Shown here one piece after another: positions 1 to 11,490 of a stretch of 64,000 bases of DNA. The stretch is from Actinomycetota bacterium (GTDB lineage: Bacteria; Actinomycetota; Actinomycetes; Nanopelagicales; Nanopelagicaceae). A model generated the notes under the pieces. That model did not search any database and was not told the origin of the DNA. It worked only from the letters and a program-made list of their open reading frames with translations. Numbering within the stretch: the first letter of the stretch is position 1; each line of letters starts with the position of its first letter. The stretch lies in assembly GCA_009699205.1 (NCBI GenBank), contig WLOP01000003.1, positions 62,001-126,000 of the forward strand, written 5' to 3'. Made by a program: the position numbers and the translations under genes.

Positions 1-435
1 CGAGAAGTACATACACAAAGTGCGTCTTACTTAGATGCGCTGCACGAAGGTGGCGCATGGAATCCTTCTGACTATGCAATTAACTTAACGCGTCGCACGC
101 GCGGTTTACCATTTTGGTTCTCACTCGCAGCAAATGGCACCGATGCTTACACGGTCGCGATGGAGAAAACTTTATCGATGGCTCAAATCGCCGCCGAGAA
201 AATTCGTCAGCATCCGCGCTTAGAGCTTTATCGTGAGCCTGAACTTTCCGTTGTTGCATTTACTCGCCCAGGTTGGCAAAAGAGTGAGTACAAAGCATGG
301 AGCGATAAATTGCTCGAAGACCAGATTGGATTTATCCCGGCATCTTCAGATAAAGGTCAGCCGATATTGCGCTTTGCCATCGTGAACCCTTGGACAAAGG
401 TCAGCGATATCGATGCAATCTTGGCGACGCTCTAA
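1..435 (+). CDS. Pyridoxal-phosphate-dependent group II amino-acid decarboxylase, C-terminal part (partial)
   Basis: The reading frame is open from the first base, so the start lies outside the window; about 144 residues are visible. The segment around residues 32-48 (TRRTRGLPFWFSLAANG, then T-D-A-Y) is typical of the C-terminal half of group II PLP decarboxylases (aromatic-L-amino-acid / diaminobutyrate / glutamate-type), where an Arg after 'TRR' contacts substrate. The PLP-binding lysine is upstream and not seen, so the substrate cannot be assigned. The C-terminus (LRFAIVNPWTKVSDID) matches the small domain ending of these enzymes. Family call is firm, substrate is open. Confidence 0.8.
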   Translation, partial: REVHTQSASYLDALHEGGAWNPSDYAINLTRRTRGLPFWFSLAANGTDAYTVAMEKTLSMAQIAAEKIRQHPRLELYREPELSVVAFTRPGWQKSEYKAWSDKLLEDQIGFIPASSDKGQPILRFAIVNPWTKVSDIDAILATL

Positions 436-475
436 ATCCCACAATTTGACGGGACTTTGGCTTAGGCTGAGCTTC

Positions 476-748
476 ATGGACGAGAGCGTGGCTACTGAAT
501 TTGACCTGCAGGTTGGCACCTTGAGCGACCTCGAGTCACGAATTCTCGATTTCGAGCGGAGCTGGTGGCAGTATGCCGGGGCGAAAGAGAGCGCAATAAA
601 AGAACTCTTCGACCTCACCCCGCCTCGCTACTACCAACTCCTCAATGATTTGATCGATCGGGAGGATGCTCTACTCGCCTCTCCCATGCTTGTAAAACGC
701 CTGCGCCGCCTGCGTCAGGCTCGCATGGCTGCTCGCTCAGCTCGCTAG
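476..748 (+). CDS. DUF3263 family protein (actinobacterial, possible DNA-binding)
   Basis: A 90-residue protein. Residues about 15-85 carry the DUF3263 pattern: LESRILDFERSWWQYAGAKE, then a helix pair with RYYQLLNDLIDR and a basic tail LVKRLRRLRQ-x-R. This family is confined to Actinobacteria; the helical, Arg-rich layout suggests nucleic-acid binding, but function is unknown. An in-frame ATG at 413 would overlap the upstream decarboxylase gene, so I chose ATG 476, which begins 41 bases after that gene's stop. It lies upstream of and in the same direction as groEL. Confidence 0.8.
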   Translation: MDESVATEFDLQVGTLSDLESRILDFERSWWQYAGAKESAIKELFDLTPPRYYQLLNDLIDREDALLASPMLVKRLRRLRQARMAARSAR

Positions 749-823
749 CAAAACCCCTGCCACCACCCCACCTCGCACCTGCCCTCGGTTTGCCCCGAGC
801 CACGCCCTGCTCTAGATTTAGCG

Positions 824-850
824 TTAGCACTCTCGGGGTGCGAGTGATAA
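824..850 (+). promoter_or_regulatory. CIRCE operator (HrcA site) of groEL
   Basis: TTAGCACTC at 824-832, a 9-base spacer, then GAGTGATAA at 842-850. The CIRCE consensus is TTAGCACTC-N9-GAGTGCTAA, so the left arm is perfect and the right arm has one mismatch. It sits 37 bases before the groEL start, next to a possible -10 (TAGATT at 813-818). HrcA is the known repressor; its gene is not in the window. Confidence 0.93.
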
Positions 851-881
851 GTACCCCCATAGCGAAGAAAAATAGGAGTAA

Positions 882-2510
<1,629 letters not shown>

Positions 2511-2528
2511 TGTAAGAACTTAAGCGTG

Positions 2529-2561
2529 GAAAGGTCCTCCGATTACCTCGGGGGACCTTTC
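2529..2561 (+). terminator. Hairpin terminator after groEL
   Basis: GAAAGGTCC at 2529-2537 pairs perfectly with GGACCTTTC at 2553-2561; three further inner pairs, one a G-T wobble, extend the stem to about 12 bp. The U-tract is weak (tgcttta), so efficiency is uncertain. It separates groEL from the DUF3027 gene. Confidence 0.75.
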
Positions 2562-2566
2562 TGCTT

Positions 2567-2572
2567 TACCCT
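2567..2572 (+). promoter_or_regulatory. -10 box of a leaderless promoter (DUF3027 gene)
   Basis: TACCCT (TAnnnT) ends exactly six bases before ATG 2579, which places the expected transcription start at the A of the ATG. No Shine-Dalgarno sequence is present. Confidence 0.5.
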
Positions 2573-2578
2573 TACCCC

Positions 2579-3277
2579 ATGGCCTTATTTAAGAAGACAT
2601 CGAAGAGTAAAGAAGTTGCAGGCTTTGATGCCTTAGATTTTGCGCGCGCCGCAGTCCTTGCAGATGCTGGTGACCCAACACTTGTCGGCGAATTTGTTAG
2701 CGTTGATTTCGATGATGAAGGCAGAATTGCTAGTTATCTTTTTGAAGCATTTCTCCCTGCATATAAAGGTTGGCGCTGGGTTGTCACTGTTGCCAAGACT
2801 GACGAAGATTCAGATCCAACTATTTGCGATGTTGTAGTCCTACCTGGGCCTGATTCTTTACTTGCACCTCAATGGATTCCATATGTTGATCGTTTGCAAC
2901 CTGGTGATGTCGGAGTCGGTGACATCGTTCCATCATCTCTTGAGGATGCGCGTTTGGTTCCGGGGTTTGCAGCGCTTCCCGGTGATGAAGATTTAGATGC
3001 AACACAAGTATGGGAACTTGGTTTAGGGCGCGCACGTGTGATGTCGATTGAAGGTCGCGACCAAGCGAGCAAACGTTGGTATGAAGGTGATCGTGGCCCA
3101 GAGAGTGCAATCGCCAAAGCTGCACCAAAACCCTGTTCCTCTTGTGGTTTCTTTATTCCAATTTCTGGTTCGCTGCGTGGCGCTTTCGGTGCATGCGCGA
3201 ATGCAATCTCCCCTGAAGATGCACGCGTGGTTTCAGTTGACCACGGCTGCGGTGCTCACTCAGAGGCCACCCTTTAA
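2579..3277 (+). CDS. DUF3027 family protein
   Basis: A 232-residue actinobacterium-specific protein. Recognisable blocks are GWRWVVTVAK (about residues 64-73), VVLPGPDSLLAPQWIPY (about 87-103), a PGDVGVGDIVPS segment, and a C-terminal part with KRWYEGDRGPES followed by CSSCGFF and two late Cys residues plus His (HGCGAH), which could bind a metal. Biochemical function is unknown. In Actinobacteria this gene commonly sits beside serC, a cold-shock gene and an MFS gene, as here. No Shine-Dalgarno sequence; the start looks leaderless. It probably begins its own transcript after the groEL terminator. Confidence 0.85.
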   Translation: MALFKKTSKSKEVAGFDALDFARAAVLADAGDPTLVGEFVSVDFDDEGRIASYLFEAFLPAYKGWRWVVTVAKTDEDSDPTICDVVVLPGPDSLLAPQWIPYVDRLQPGDVGVGDIVPSSLEDARLVPGFAALPGDEDLDATQVWELGLGRARVMSIEGRDQASKRWYEGDRGPESAIAKAAPKPCSSCGFFIPISGSLRGAFGACANAISPEDARVVSVDHGCGAHSEATL

Positions 3278-3409
3278 GCCTGTTGCAGAGGCCTCTTTCA
3301 GAGAAATAATTCCGCTTCCCCCCACACCAAGGTTGAGATAAACTTGCCCCCTGCCCGCACCCCGCGGCCTACACGAGTTCAGTAGAGATTTCGAAGGAGC
3401 GTTCCCTAA

Positions 3410-3793
3410 ATGCCTACAGGAAAAGTTAAATGGTTTAGCTTGGAAAAAGGCTTTGGGTTTATTGCATCCGATGAAGGTGAAGATGTTTATCTTGCCGCCA
3501 CATCACTTCCTGAAGGTGTGACAACTGTAAAGCCTGGCACCAAACTTGAATTCGGAGTTGCTGACGGACGCCGCGGACCACAGGCATTATCGATTCGCAT
3601 TATCGATGCGCCGCCATCCCTAGTTGCAAACAATCATGTCAACGCTGATGACTTGGCTGCAATGATCGAAGACACAATCAAGATTTTGGATAAAGTCGGA
3701 AATGGTCTTCGCCATGGACGCCATCCCTCACCTGTGGAAACTGAGCGACTTGGAAAAGTATTGCGTGGAATCGCTGGGCAGTTAGAAGCTTAA
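3410..3793 (+). CDS. Cold-shock domain protein with C-terminal extension
   Basis: Residues 1-65 form a cold-shock OB-fold that binds single-stranded RNA/DNA: GKVKWF at 4-9 and RNP1 KGFGFI at 13-18. RNP2 is diverged (DVYLAAT at 25-31 rather than the usual VFVHxS). Unlike the ~67-residue CspA, this protein is 127 residues, with a roughly 60-residue helical extension, as in the longer actinobacterial CspB type (mycobacterial Rv0871-like). A clear GAAGGAG Shine-Dalgarno sequence precedes ATG 3410. The gene converges on the DUF2530 gene with a 4-base overlap of stops. Confidence 0.92.
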   Translation: MPTGKVKWFSLEKGFGFIASDEGEDVYLAATSLPEGVTTVKPGTKLEFGVADGRRGPQALSIRIIDAPPSLVANNHVNADDLAAMIEDTIKILDKVGNGLRHGRHPSPVETERLGKVLRGIAGQLEA

Positions 3794-3978
3794 ATACCGC
3801 TTCTGCGTGCTCGACGAATTGTGTAACGAATACCAGTCAGGCCCAAGACTGCGCCCATCGCACAAGTCCAGATAATTTTTGCATCTGTATTCATGGCCAT
3901 CGCAATTACGCCAGCGACTAACCAGAGAACTGTTCCGATTGCGATGAGCGTTACTACCGATTTCACATTGCTTGCCAT
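3790..3978 (-). CDS. DUF2530 family small membrane protein
   Basis: A 62-residue protein with two hydrophobic segments (about 8-28 and 34-51) separated by a short polar turn, and a basic cytosolic tail RRARRSG. Size, topology and position beside the cold-shock gene fit DUF2530, a family of unknown function found in Actinobacteria. It runs antiparallel to the cold-shock gene and divergently from the MFS gene. Confidence 0.65.
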   Translation of the reverse strand: MASNVKSVVTLIAIGTVLWLVAGVIAMAMNTDAKIIWTCAMGAVLGLTGIRYTIRRARRSGI

Positions 3979-4060
3979 ATGAAAATCCTATCGCAGCGCC
4001 CCATGATGCCTCAAAAGCATCGCTAAGAACCGATAAGGTGGAGCGCTAAGGAGTTGTGAG

Positions 4061-5326
4061 ATGCGCATAGATGAGAATGGGAATTGGCGTTCTTTTCGTC
4101 ATCGAAATTTCAGAATTCTCTTCGCCGCAAATGCTCTCTCAAATATTGGTTCTTGGGCCCAACGCATCGCACAGGATTGGCTCGTACTCGAACTTACTCA
4201 CAGCGGATCATATTTAGGAGCAGTAACTGCGCTGCAATTCTTACCGACGCTACTCTTTAGTTTGCATGGTGGCGCACTCGCTGATCGTTTTAATAAGCGA
4301 AAAGTATTGATCTGGACGAATATTGGTGGCGGGGCCTCTGCACTCCTCTTAGGAATCTTGGTTACTAGCCACTCGGTAAAGTTGTGGCACGTATTTGTAT
4401 TAGCTTTTGGCCTTGGCGCTTCGAGCGCACTTGATGCACCGGTACGTCAAGCTTTTACCGCCGAGGTTGTGGGGCGCCCGGATGTTGCTAATGCAGTGAG
4501 TTTGAACTCTGCCAATTTCAACGCCGGTCGACTTATCGGACCTGCTTTATCGGGGCTATCTATTGCTGCTTTTGGCACCGGTCCTTCATTCCTTTTAAAC
4601 GGAGCCTCCTACCTCTTAGTCATCTATGCACTGACGAAGTTAAACCATGCTGAGTTTTTCGTAGACCCTAAGCAAGCGGTTGTAGGAAATATCCGTGAAG
4701 GAATTCGTTATGTGCGAGCTCGTCCGGACCTTTACGCCATCATGATTGTTGTTTTCTTTATGGCTACCTTCGGATTAAATTTTCAGATATTCAACGCGCT
4801 AATGGCGACACAAACTTTCCACCGCGGCCCGGCATCCTTTGGTTTACTCGGCACCACCTTGGCAGTTGGCTCTTTCAGCGGAGCGCTAATGTCGGCCAGG
4901 CTAGAACGTTTTAGACGAACAATGTTTGTGGTTTACGGAAGTCTTTGCTTTGGAACAGGTTTGATTATTCTTTCTGTGATGCCGACCTACACGACATATT
5001 CGCTCTTCTTGCCATTGTGTGGATTTGCAGCGCTCACAACAATGATTACCGCAAACTCACTGATGCAGATTAATTCTGACCCACTAATCCGTGGACGTGT
5101 GATGGGCTTTTATCTATTGGTCTTTATGGGAGGCGCACCCTTTGGTTCTCCATTTGTTGGAACGATGGGCGAGCATGTTGGTATCCGCCAAACCATTGCC
5201 ATGGGTGGAATTATTACAATTCTTGCTGGACTATATGTCTTCTTTCGTCTTCGTCACAAAGTTGCAGTGCCAGTGGATTTCTCGATCGATGTAGTTCTAC
5301 CGCCCACTTATGAAAATAAGAGCTAG
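4061..5326 (+). CDS. MFS transporter (MFS_3 / EntS-like exporter)
   Basis: A 421-residue inner-membrane transporter with about 12 predicted membrane segments. It starts FRHRNFRILFAANALSNIG-S and has the MFS loop 2-3 signature GALADRFNKRKVL (about residues 75-87), typical of the enterobactin-exporter-like MFS_3 group. Substrate unknown. The Shine-Dalgarno sequence AAGGAG lies about ten bases before ATG 4061. It is convergent with serC. The same neighbourhood (cold-shock gene, MFS, DUF3027, serC) occurs in other Actinobacteria, so this is a conserved rather than acquired gene. Confidence 0.88.
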   Translation: MRIDENGNWRSFRHRNFRILFAANALSNIGSWAQRIAQDWLVLELTHSGSYLGAVTALQFLPTLLFSLHGGALADRFNKRKVLIWTNIGGGASALLLGILVTSHSVKLWHVFVLAFGLGASSALDAPVRQAFTAEVVGRPDVANAVSLNSANFNAGRLIGPALSGLSIAAFGTGPSFLLNGASYLLVIYALTKLNHAEFFVDPKQAVVGNIREGIRYVRARPDLYAIMIVVFFMATFGLNFQIFNALMATQTFHRGPASFGLLGTTLAVGSFSGALMSARLERFRRTMFVVYGSLCFGTGLIILSVMPTYTTYSLFLPLCGFAALTTMITANSLMQINSDPLIRGRVMGFYLLVFMGGAPFGSPFVGTMGEHVGIRQTIAMGGIITILAGLYVFFRLRHKVAVPVDFSIDVVLPPTYENKS

Positions 5327-5381
5327 CAAACCAATCAAAGTCACCAAGGTTATTAGCCTGCGAGTTTTGTATTTCATCCGG

Positions 5382-7185
<1,804 letters not shown>

Positions 7186-7335
7186 ACCTGTATCTAACGT
7201 CACTTTCTCATAAAAGGCATCTTCCGCGTAAATGAGCGCTAGTAGGCGCATGATTGGTCGAAAGTTCGCCAAAGGTGGAGCAGAATTACTGTATCGCTAT
7301 AAGGCATCAGATGATGCAGGACTAAGGAGACGGCC

Positions 7336-8451
7336 GTGAGTGACGATTTCAAACCAGGTCTTGAAGGTGTAATTGCTTTTGAGTCGGAAATTGCGGAGCC
7401 GGATAAAGAAGGTAGCGCACTGCGTTACCGCGGTGTTGATATCGAAGACCTCGTTGGTCGAGTCTCCTTTGGAAACGTATGGGGATTGTTAGTTGACGAT
7501 GAATTTAATCCAGGACTTCCACCTGCAGAGCCATTTCCTTTGCCAGTGCACTCAGGAGATGTACGTGTAGATGTGCAATCTGCAATTGCAATGTTGGCAC
7601 CAGCATGGGGATTTCGCCCGCTGCTAGATATTTCTGATGAAGAAGCTCGCAACAATTTGGCTCGCGCATCAGTCATGGTCTTGTCTTACGTTGCACAATC
7701 TGCTCGCGGTACATGGCAACCGATGATTCCTCAATCCGAAGTTGATAAAGCGCACACTGTTGTAGAGCGAATGATGATTCGCTGGCGCGGAGAACCAGAT
7801 CCACTGCACGTTCGCGCGATTGATGCGTACTTTGTTTCAGCAGCAGAGCACGGCATGAATGCATCGACATTCACTGCTCGCGTCATTGCATCAACAGGTG
7901 CTGATGTTGCAGCTGCGCTATCAGGTGCAATTGGTGCGATGTCGGGTCCACTTCATGGTGGAGCACCTTCACGCGTTCTGCACATGATTGAAGAAGTTGA
8001 AAAGACTGAAGATGCTCGCGCATATGTAAAGGGCATCATGGATCGCGGCGAACGTTTAATGGGATTTGGACACCGCGTTTATCGCGCAGAAGATCCTCGC
8101 GCTCGCACTCTGCGCCGTACTGCAAAAGAACTTGGAGCGCCACGTTATGAAGTTGCACTCGCGCTTGAAAAGGCTGCACTCGCAGAGTTACACGAACGCC
8201 ACCCAGAGCGCGTCCTAGAAACCAACGTTGAATTCTGGGCTGCGATCGTTCTGGACTTTGCTCAAGTACCGGGGCATCTATTTACTTCAATGTTTACAGC
8301 TGCTCGCACCGCTGGTTGGAGCGCCCATATCTTGGAACAAAAGCGCACAGGGCGCTTAGTTCGCCCCTCAGCTCGATACATCGGAAAAGGCCCTAGAAAG
8401 GCTGAAACCGTGGTGGGTTGGGACGATACCGTGGAGCAGTTGCACAAGTAA
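7336..8451 (+). CDS. Citrate synthase (CitA-type)
   Basis: A 371-residue citrate synthase, condensing acetyl-CoA with oxaloacetate at TCA entry. Active-site histidines are recognisable: H172 in EHGMN, H207 in PLHGGA and H246 in FGHRVYR. The place of the usual catalytic Asp (NVDF-) reads NVEFW, a conservative Asp-to-Glu change that I believe is shared by the shorter actinobacterial CitA group. GTG start 7336 with AAGGAG upstream. In mycobacteria a citA-type gene also lies near serC and the DUF3027 gene. A 2-methylcitrate synthase role is possible but there are no prp genes nearby. Confidence 0.9.
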   Translation: MSDDFKPGLEGVIAFESEIAEPDKEGSALRYRGVDIEDLVGRVSFGNVWGLLVDDEFNPGLPPAEPFPLPVHSGDVRVDVQSAIAMLAPAWGFRPLLDISDEEARNNLARASVMVLSYVAQSARGTWQPMIPQSEVDKAHTVVERMMIRWRGEPDPLHVRAIDAYFVSAAEHGMNASTFTARVIASTGADVAAALSGAIGAMSGPLHGGAPSRVLHMIEEVEKTEDARAYVKGIMDRGERLMGFGHRVYRAEDPRARTLRRTAKELGAPRYEVALALEKAALAELHERHPERVLETNVEFWAAIVLDFAQVPGHLFTSMFTAARTAGWSAHILEQKRTGRLVRPSARYIGKGPRKAETVVGWDDTVEQLHK

Positions 8452-8525
8452 TTTCAGTAATTTAGAGCCTTTATAACAATCCCGTAAAGGGGTGCCTGCC
8501 ACTTCGTCGTGGCTTGACCTTTGCC

Positions 8526-8540
8526 TCCAAAGCGGTTGGA
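8526..8540 (+). promoter_or_regulatory. Inverted repeat, possible LacI-family operator of the maltodextrin operon
   Basis: TCCAA-AGCGG-TTGGA is a perfect 5-bp inverted repeat with a 5-base centre and contains AAGCGGTT, matching the AAnCGnTT core of LacI/MalR-type operators. It lies 49 bases before the binding-protein ATG, where a repressor would cover the promoter or early transcript. No LacI-family gene is in the window, so the regulator would act in trans. Confidence 0.35.
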
Positions 8541-8588
8541 ATAGCCCTGCTGACACCCTCGTGCAGCAAAACTATCCTGGAGGATTTA

Positions 8589-9830
8589 ATGAATCGTAAG
8601 CGTCTGGGTCTGCTTGGTGTTGTCACCACTGCTGCTCTAGCAATTTCGGTAGCGCTAGTTCCATCTGCGTCTGCTGCCAAAACTATTCTTATTTGGGCTG
8701 ATGACACTCGCGGTCCAGCACTTGCCAAACTTGTTGCAAGCATGAATGCAGCAGTTCCTGGCTACAACGTAGTCGTCAAGTCATTTGCTTCCTACGATGC
8801 ACAAGCATCTGCATGGGATAAGGCAACTGCTGCAACTGGTCCAGATATCTACCTTCGCGACAAGGCACTTGCTACTGTCGGCGGAAAGTCCGGAAAGATT
8901 AAGCCACTTGCTATTAGTTCAACGGTTAAGGCTGCATTCTCGGCTTCAACTTGGGGCGCAGTGAGCTACAAGGGACGCGTTATGGGTATCCCAATTGATG
9001 CTGATACAACAGCCATGATCTACAACACTGACCTTGTTACCTCTGCACCAAAAACAGTACAAGAAATGTACGACTACTTCATCGCTCACAAGTCAACACT
9101 CACCAATGGTGTCTGTTCATTTAACGGCACATGGGGCGCACAGCCAGTTTTGACTGCACTTGGTGGCGGAGCATGGGCTTATACCAAGAAGGGCGCAGCT
9201 GATTTCAGCAAGGTTGCCTTTAACTCACCAACCTTCAAAGCCAATGCTAAGAAGTACCTATTGGGTGCCGATGGCAAGACCAATAACTTCTTCTCATATA
9301 ACGGTTGCGATACAGCATTCAAGGCTGGCAAAGTTCCTTACGCACTCGTAGGTGCTTGGAACATGGACAGCATTCAAGCTGCAGGCATCAATTACAAGTG
9401 GGGTTCAATGCCTGGCACAACTGCTGGAACATTTGGTAACCAGTGGATGGGTCTTGGCGTTGCATACCTTTCTTCATATGTCATGAGCCACGGTACCTAC
9501 ACAGGTGCAATGCAACTCCTTACAAACTGGTTCGCATCAGAGGCTGGACAGCTTGCACTTGATAATGCACAAGCTGCTCCACGTCCATTGGCTCACTTAA
9601 CTGCATCAGGGAAATTGACTGATAAAGATGCAGCCGGAATCGGTGCTTCTTCAGCTAATGCCGTTTCTCAATTAGGTGCTCTTGATGACAACACAGGCGG
9701 AAGCAACTGGTATGGCGTTTCAGATGACGCGCTATCTAAGTTGTTTGCAGGTAAGGGTGTTGATGCCTCACTAGATCCAGCGGCAGAAACCTTGGCTAAG
9801 AACTTTAGCCACTACGCAGCAAATAACTAA
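8589..9830 (+). CDS. Maltose/maltodextrin ABC transporter substrate-binding protein
   Basis: A 413-residue exported solute-binding protein (family 1, MalE-like). ATG 8589 follows GGAGG and opens a signal peptide: MNRKRLG, a hydrophobic core, then cleavage near PSASAA-K. Mature protein begins KTILIWADDTRGPALAKL, the MalE-like first strand; GIPIDADTTAMIYNTDL and GVAYLSSYV match the hinge regions of MalE proteins. An upstream in-frame ATG at 8514 lacks a Shine-Dalgarno sequence and would bury the signal peptide. In a Gram-positive it would need an anchor, but there is no lipobox Cys, so it is probably retained by a cell envelope layer or by the permease. First gene of the mal operon. Confidence 0.93.
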   Translation: MNRKRLGLLGVVTTAALAISVALVPSASAAKTILIWADDTRGPALAKLVASMNAAVPGYNVVVKSFASYDAQASAWDKATAATGPDIYLRDKALATVGGKSGKIKPLAISSTVKAAFSASTWGAVSYKGRVMGIPIDADTTAMIYNTDLVTSAPKTVQEMYDYFIAHKSTLTNGVCSFNGTWGAQPVLTALGGGAWAYTKKGAADFSKVAFNSPTFKANAKKYLLGADGKTNNFFSYNGCDTAFKAGKVPYALVGAWNMDSIQAAGINYKWGSMPGTTAGTFGNQWMGLGVAYLSSYVMSHGTYTGAMQLLTNWFASEAGQLALDNAQAAPRPLAHLTASGKLTDKDAAGIGASSANAVSQLGALDDNTGGSNWYGVSDDALSKLFAGKGVDASLDPAAETLAKNFSHYAANN

Positions 9831-9856
9831 TATCGCTGCATAGTAATAATGAAGTA

Positions 9857-9888
9857 GGGAGGTGTGCCGAGCAATCGGCACACCTCCC
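9857..9888 (+). terminator. Strong hairpin between binding-protein and permease genes (partial terminator/attenuator)
   Basis: GGGAGGTGTGCCGA at 9857-9870 pairs perfectly over 14 bp with 9875-9888 around a GCAA tetraloop, followed by ATTATTT. This is a good intrinsic terminator. Its position directly after the binding-protein gene and before malF fits the known arrangement in which such hairpins stabilise or over-represent the binding-protein message. Confidence 0.9.
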
Positions 9889-9942
9889 CATTATTTGAAG
9901 GTTATTGGTTCATCAGTTAACAAATGCGATGAAGAGGAATAA

Positions 9943-11490
9943 ATGATTTATGCTTTAGTCGGACTTAGAGGATCGATTGCCTTACTCCTTAAGTTTGCAA
10001 TCCTTGGGGCCACAGATGCTCTTTTAATTTGGATTATTTCCGTTGCCCTAGGCAAGAATTCAATCATTTTGGCAGTGGTTTTAATTGCCGCAACTGCCGC
10101 GCTCAACATCACATATTTAGTTAAAGGCGCGGTCCCGCTTAAATTTCTCATTGTCGGAATTCTCTTCTTTTCTATTTTTGTTGTTACGCCAACTGGTTAC
10201 ACAATCATCATGTCTGGCTTCAATTACAAGACCGGTAATGAGATTGACAAACCAAGTGCTATTGCAGGAGTCCTCGCAAATGGCTTGAGCACAGATGAAT
10301 CGGGTACCGCCTATGACATGTTCTTAGGAAAGACTCCGAGTGGTCAATGGGCAGCAATTCTTGAAGATCAGGTTACCCACTCTGTGGTTTTCGCAACAAC
10401 TGACGGTGTACAACCGATAGGCGAATCAGAGATCACTCGTAACAGTGATGGGATTATCACTGCGGCGAATGGGATTAAGCAGCTCTCTCAAGACGAACAA
10501 GCTACTGCTGACTCAGAAATCACTACCCTGCGGTTCCCTCTGGGAGATAATTATTTTGCTAGTCCACAAGGTGCAGAGGTTGCGCTGCGTATGACTCAGG
10601 TGATGAGCTACGACAAGACCTCTGACACCTTCACAAATAGCCAGACCGGTGAAGTCTTCGTAGACAATGGCAAAGGAAATTTTGCTAACAAAGCTGACCT
10701 CGCCCAAGTCCTTGACCCGGGCTGGAGATCTTTTTCTGCATTCGATAATTACAAGCAGTTGATAATGGATAAAAAAGTCAGAGACCCTTTCATAGGGGTG
10801 TTCGTTTGGACGATAGCTTTTGCTTTTCTTTCAGTGGGAACAACCTTTGCAGTCGGGATGCTCTTGGCGCTTGCGCTGCAAAATCAGTTGCGCTTCAGAC
10901 GCTTTTATCGCGGCTTCTTGATTTTGCCATATGCAATCCCAAGCTTTATGTCGATCTTGATTTGGCGCGGATTATTTAACAAGGATTACGGTGCCATCAA
11001 CCACCTTTTGCATACTCATATTGGATGGTTTGATGGTCCATGGACTGCCCGAGCTGCAGTGATCTTGGTTAACTTGTGGCTCGGATTTCCTTATATGTAT
11101 CTCATCAGTAGTGGCGCTTTGCAATCAATTCCTTCCGAATTGGAGGAGGCAGCCTCAATTGATGGCGCAACTGGTAAGCAAGCATTTATTGCTGTGAAAT
11201 TGCCGTTGCTAGTTCAGATCCTTGGGCCACTTCTGATTTCAAGTTTCGCCTTTAACTTCAATAACTTTAATATTATCTATCTGCTTACTGGTGGTGGTCC
11301 CACCGATGAAAGCACTGGTGCAATTGCCGGAGCAACGGACATTTTGATTTCTTATGCTTACAAGACTGCTTTCGGATCAACTTTCCAGAACCTTGGGCTA
11401 TCTAGCGCCATATCGATGATGATGTTTTTCATCGTTGGAACTCTCTCCATGTACACGCTCAAGAAGTCAAGAGTTTTGGAGACGTTATGA
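9943..11490 (+). CDS. malF: Maltodextrin ABC transporter permease (MalF-like)
   Basis: A 515-residue permease with an N-terminal set of membrane segments, a large extracytoplasmic domain (about residues 85-260, as in MalF), then the permease core. The ABC permease EAA loop EEAASIDGATGKQAFIAVKL is near residues 402-421. GAGGAA precedes ATG 9943. It overlaps malG by ATGA. With MalG it forms the membrane channel for maltodextrins delivered by the preceding binding protein. The ATPase subunit is not encoded here and must come from elsewhere (MsmK/MsiK-like shared ATPases are known in Actinobacteria). Confidence 0.93.
   Translation: MIYALVGLRGSIALLLKFAILGATDALLIWIISVALGKNSIILAVVLIAATAALNITYLVKGAVPLKFLIVGILFFSIFVVTPTGYTIIMSGFNYKTGNEIDKPSAIAGVLANGLSTDESGTAYDMFLGKTPSGQWAAILEDQVTHSVVFATTDGVQPIGESEITRNSDGIITAANGIKQLSQDEQATADSEITTLRFPLGDNYFASPQGAEVALRMTQVMSYDKTSDTFTNSQTGEVFVDNGKGNFANKADLAQVLDPGWRSFSAFDNYKQLIMDKKVRDPFIGVFVWTIAFAFLSVGTTFAVGMLLALALQNQLRFRRFYRGFLILPYAIPSFMSILIWRGLFNKDYGAINHLLHTHIGWFDGPWTARAAVILVNLWLGFPYMYLISSGALQSIPSELEEAASIDGATGKQAFIAVKLPLLVQILGPLLISSFAFNFNNFNIIYLLTGGGPTDESTGAIAGATDILISYAYKTAFGSTFQNLGLSSAISMMMFFIVGTLSMYTLKKSRVLETL

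Noticed and set aside
8514-8588. Longer start for the maltodextrin-binding protein
   Set aside because: It would place 25 extra residues before a clear signal peptide, and the GGAGG ribosome site fits ATG 8589.
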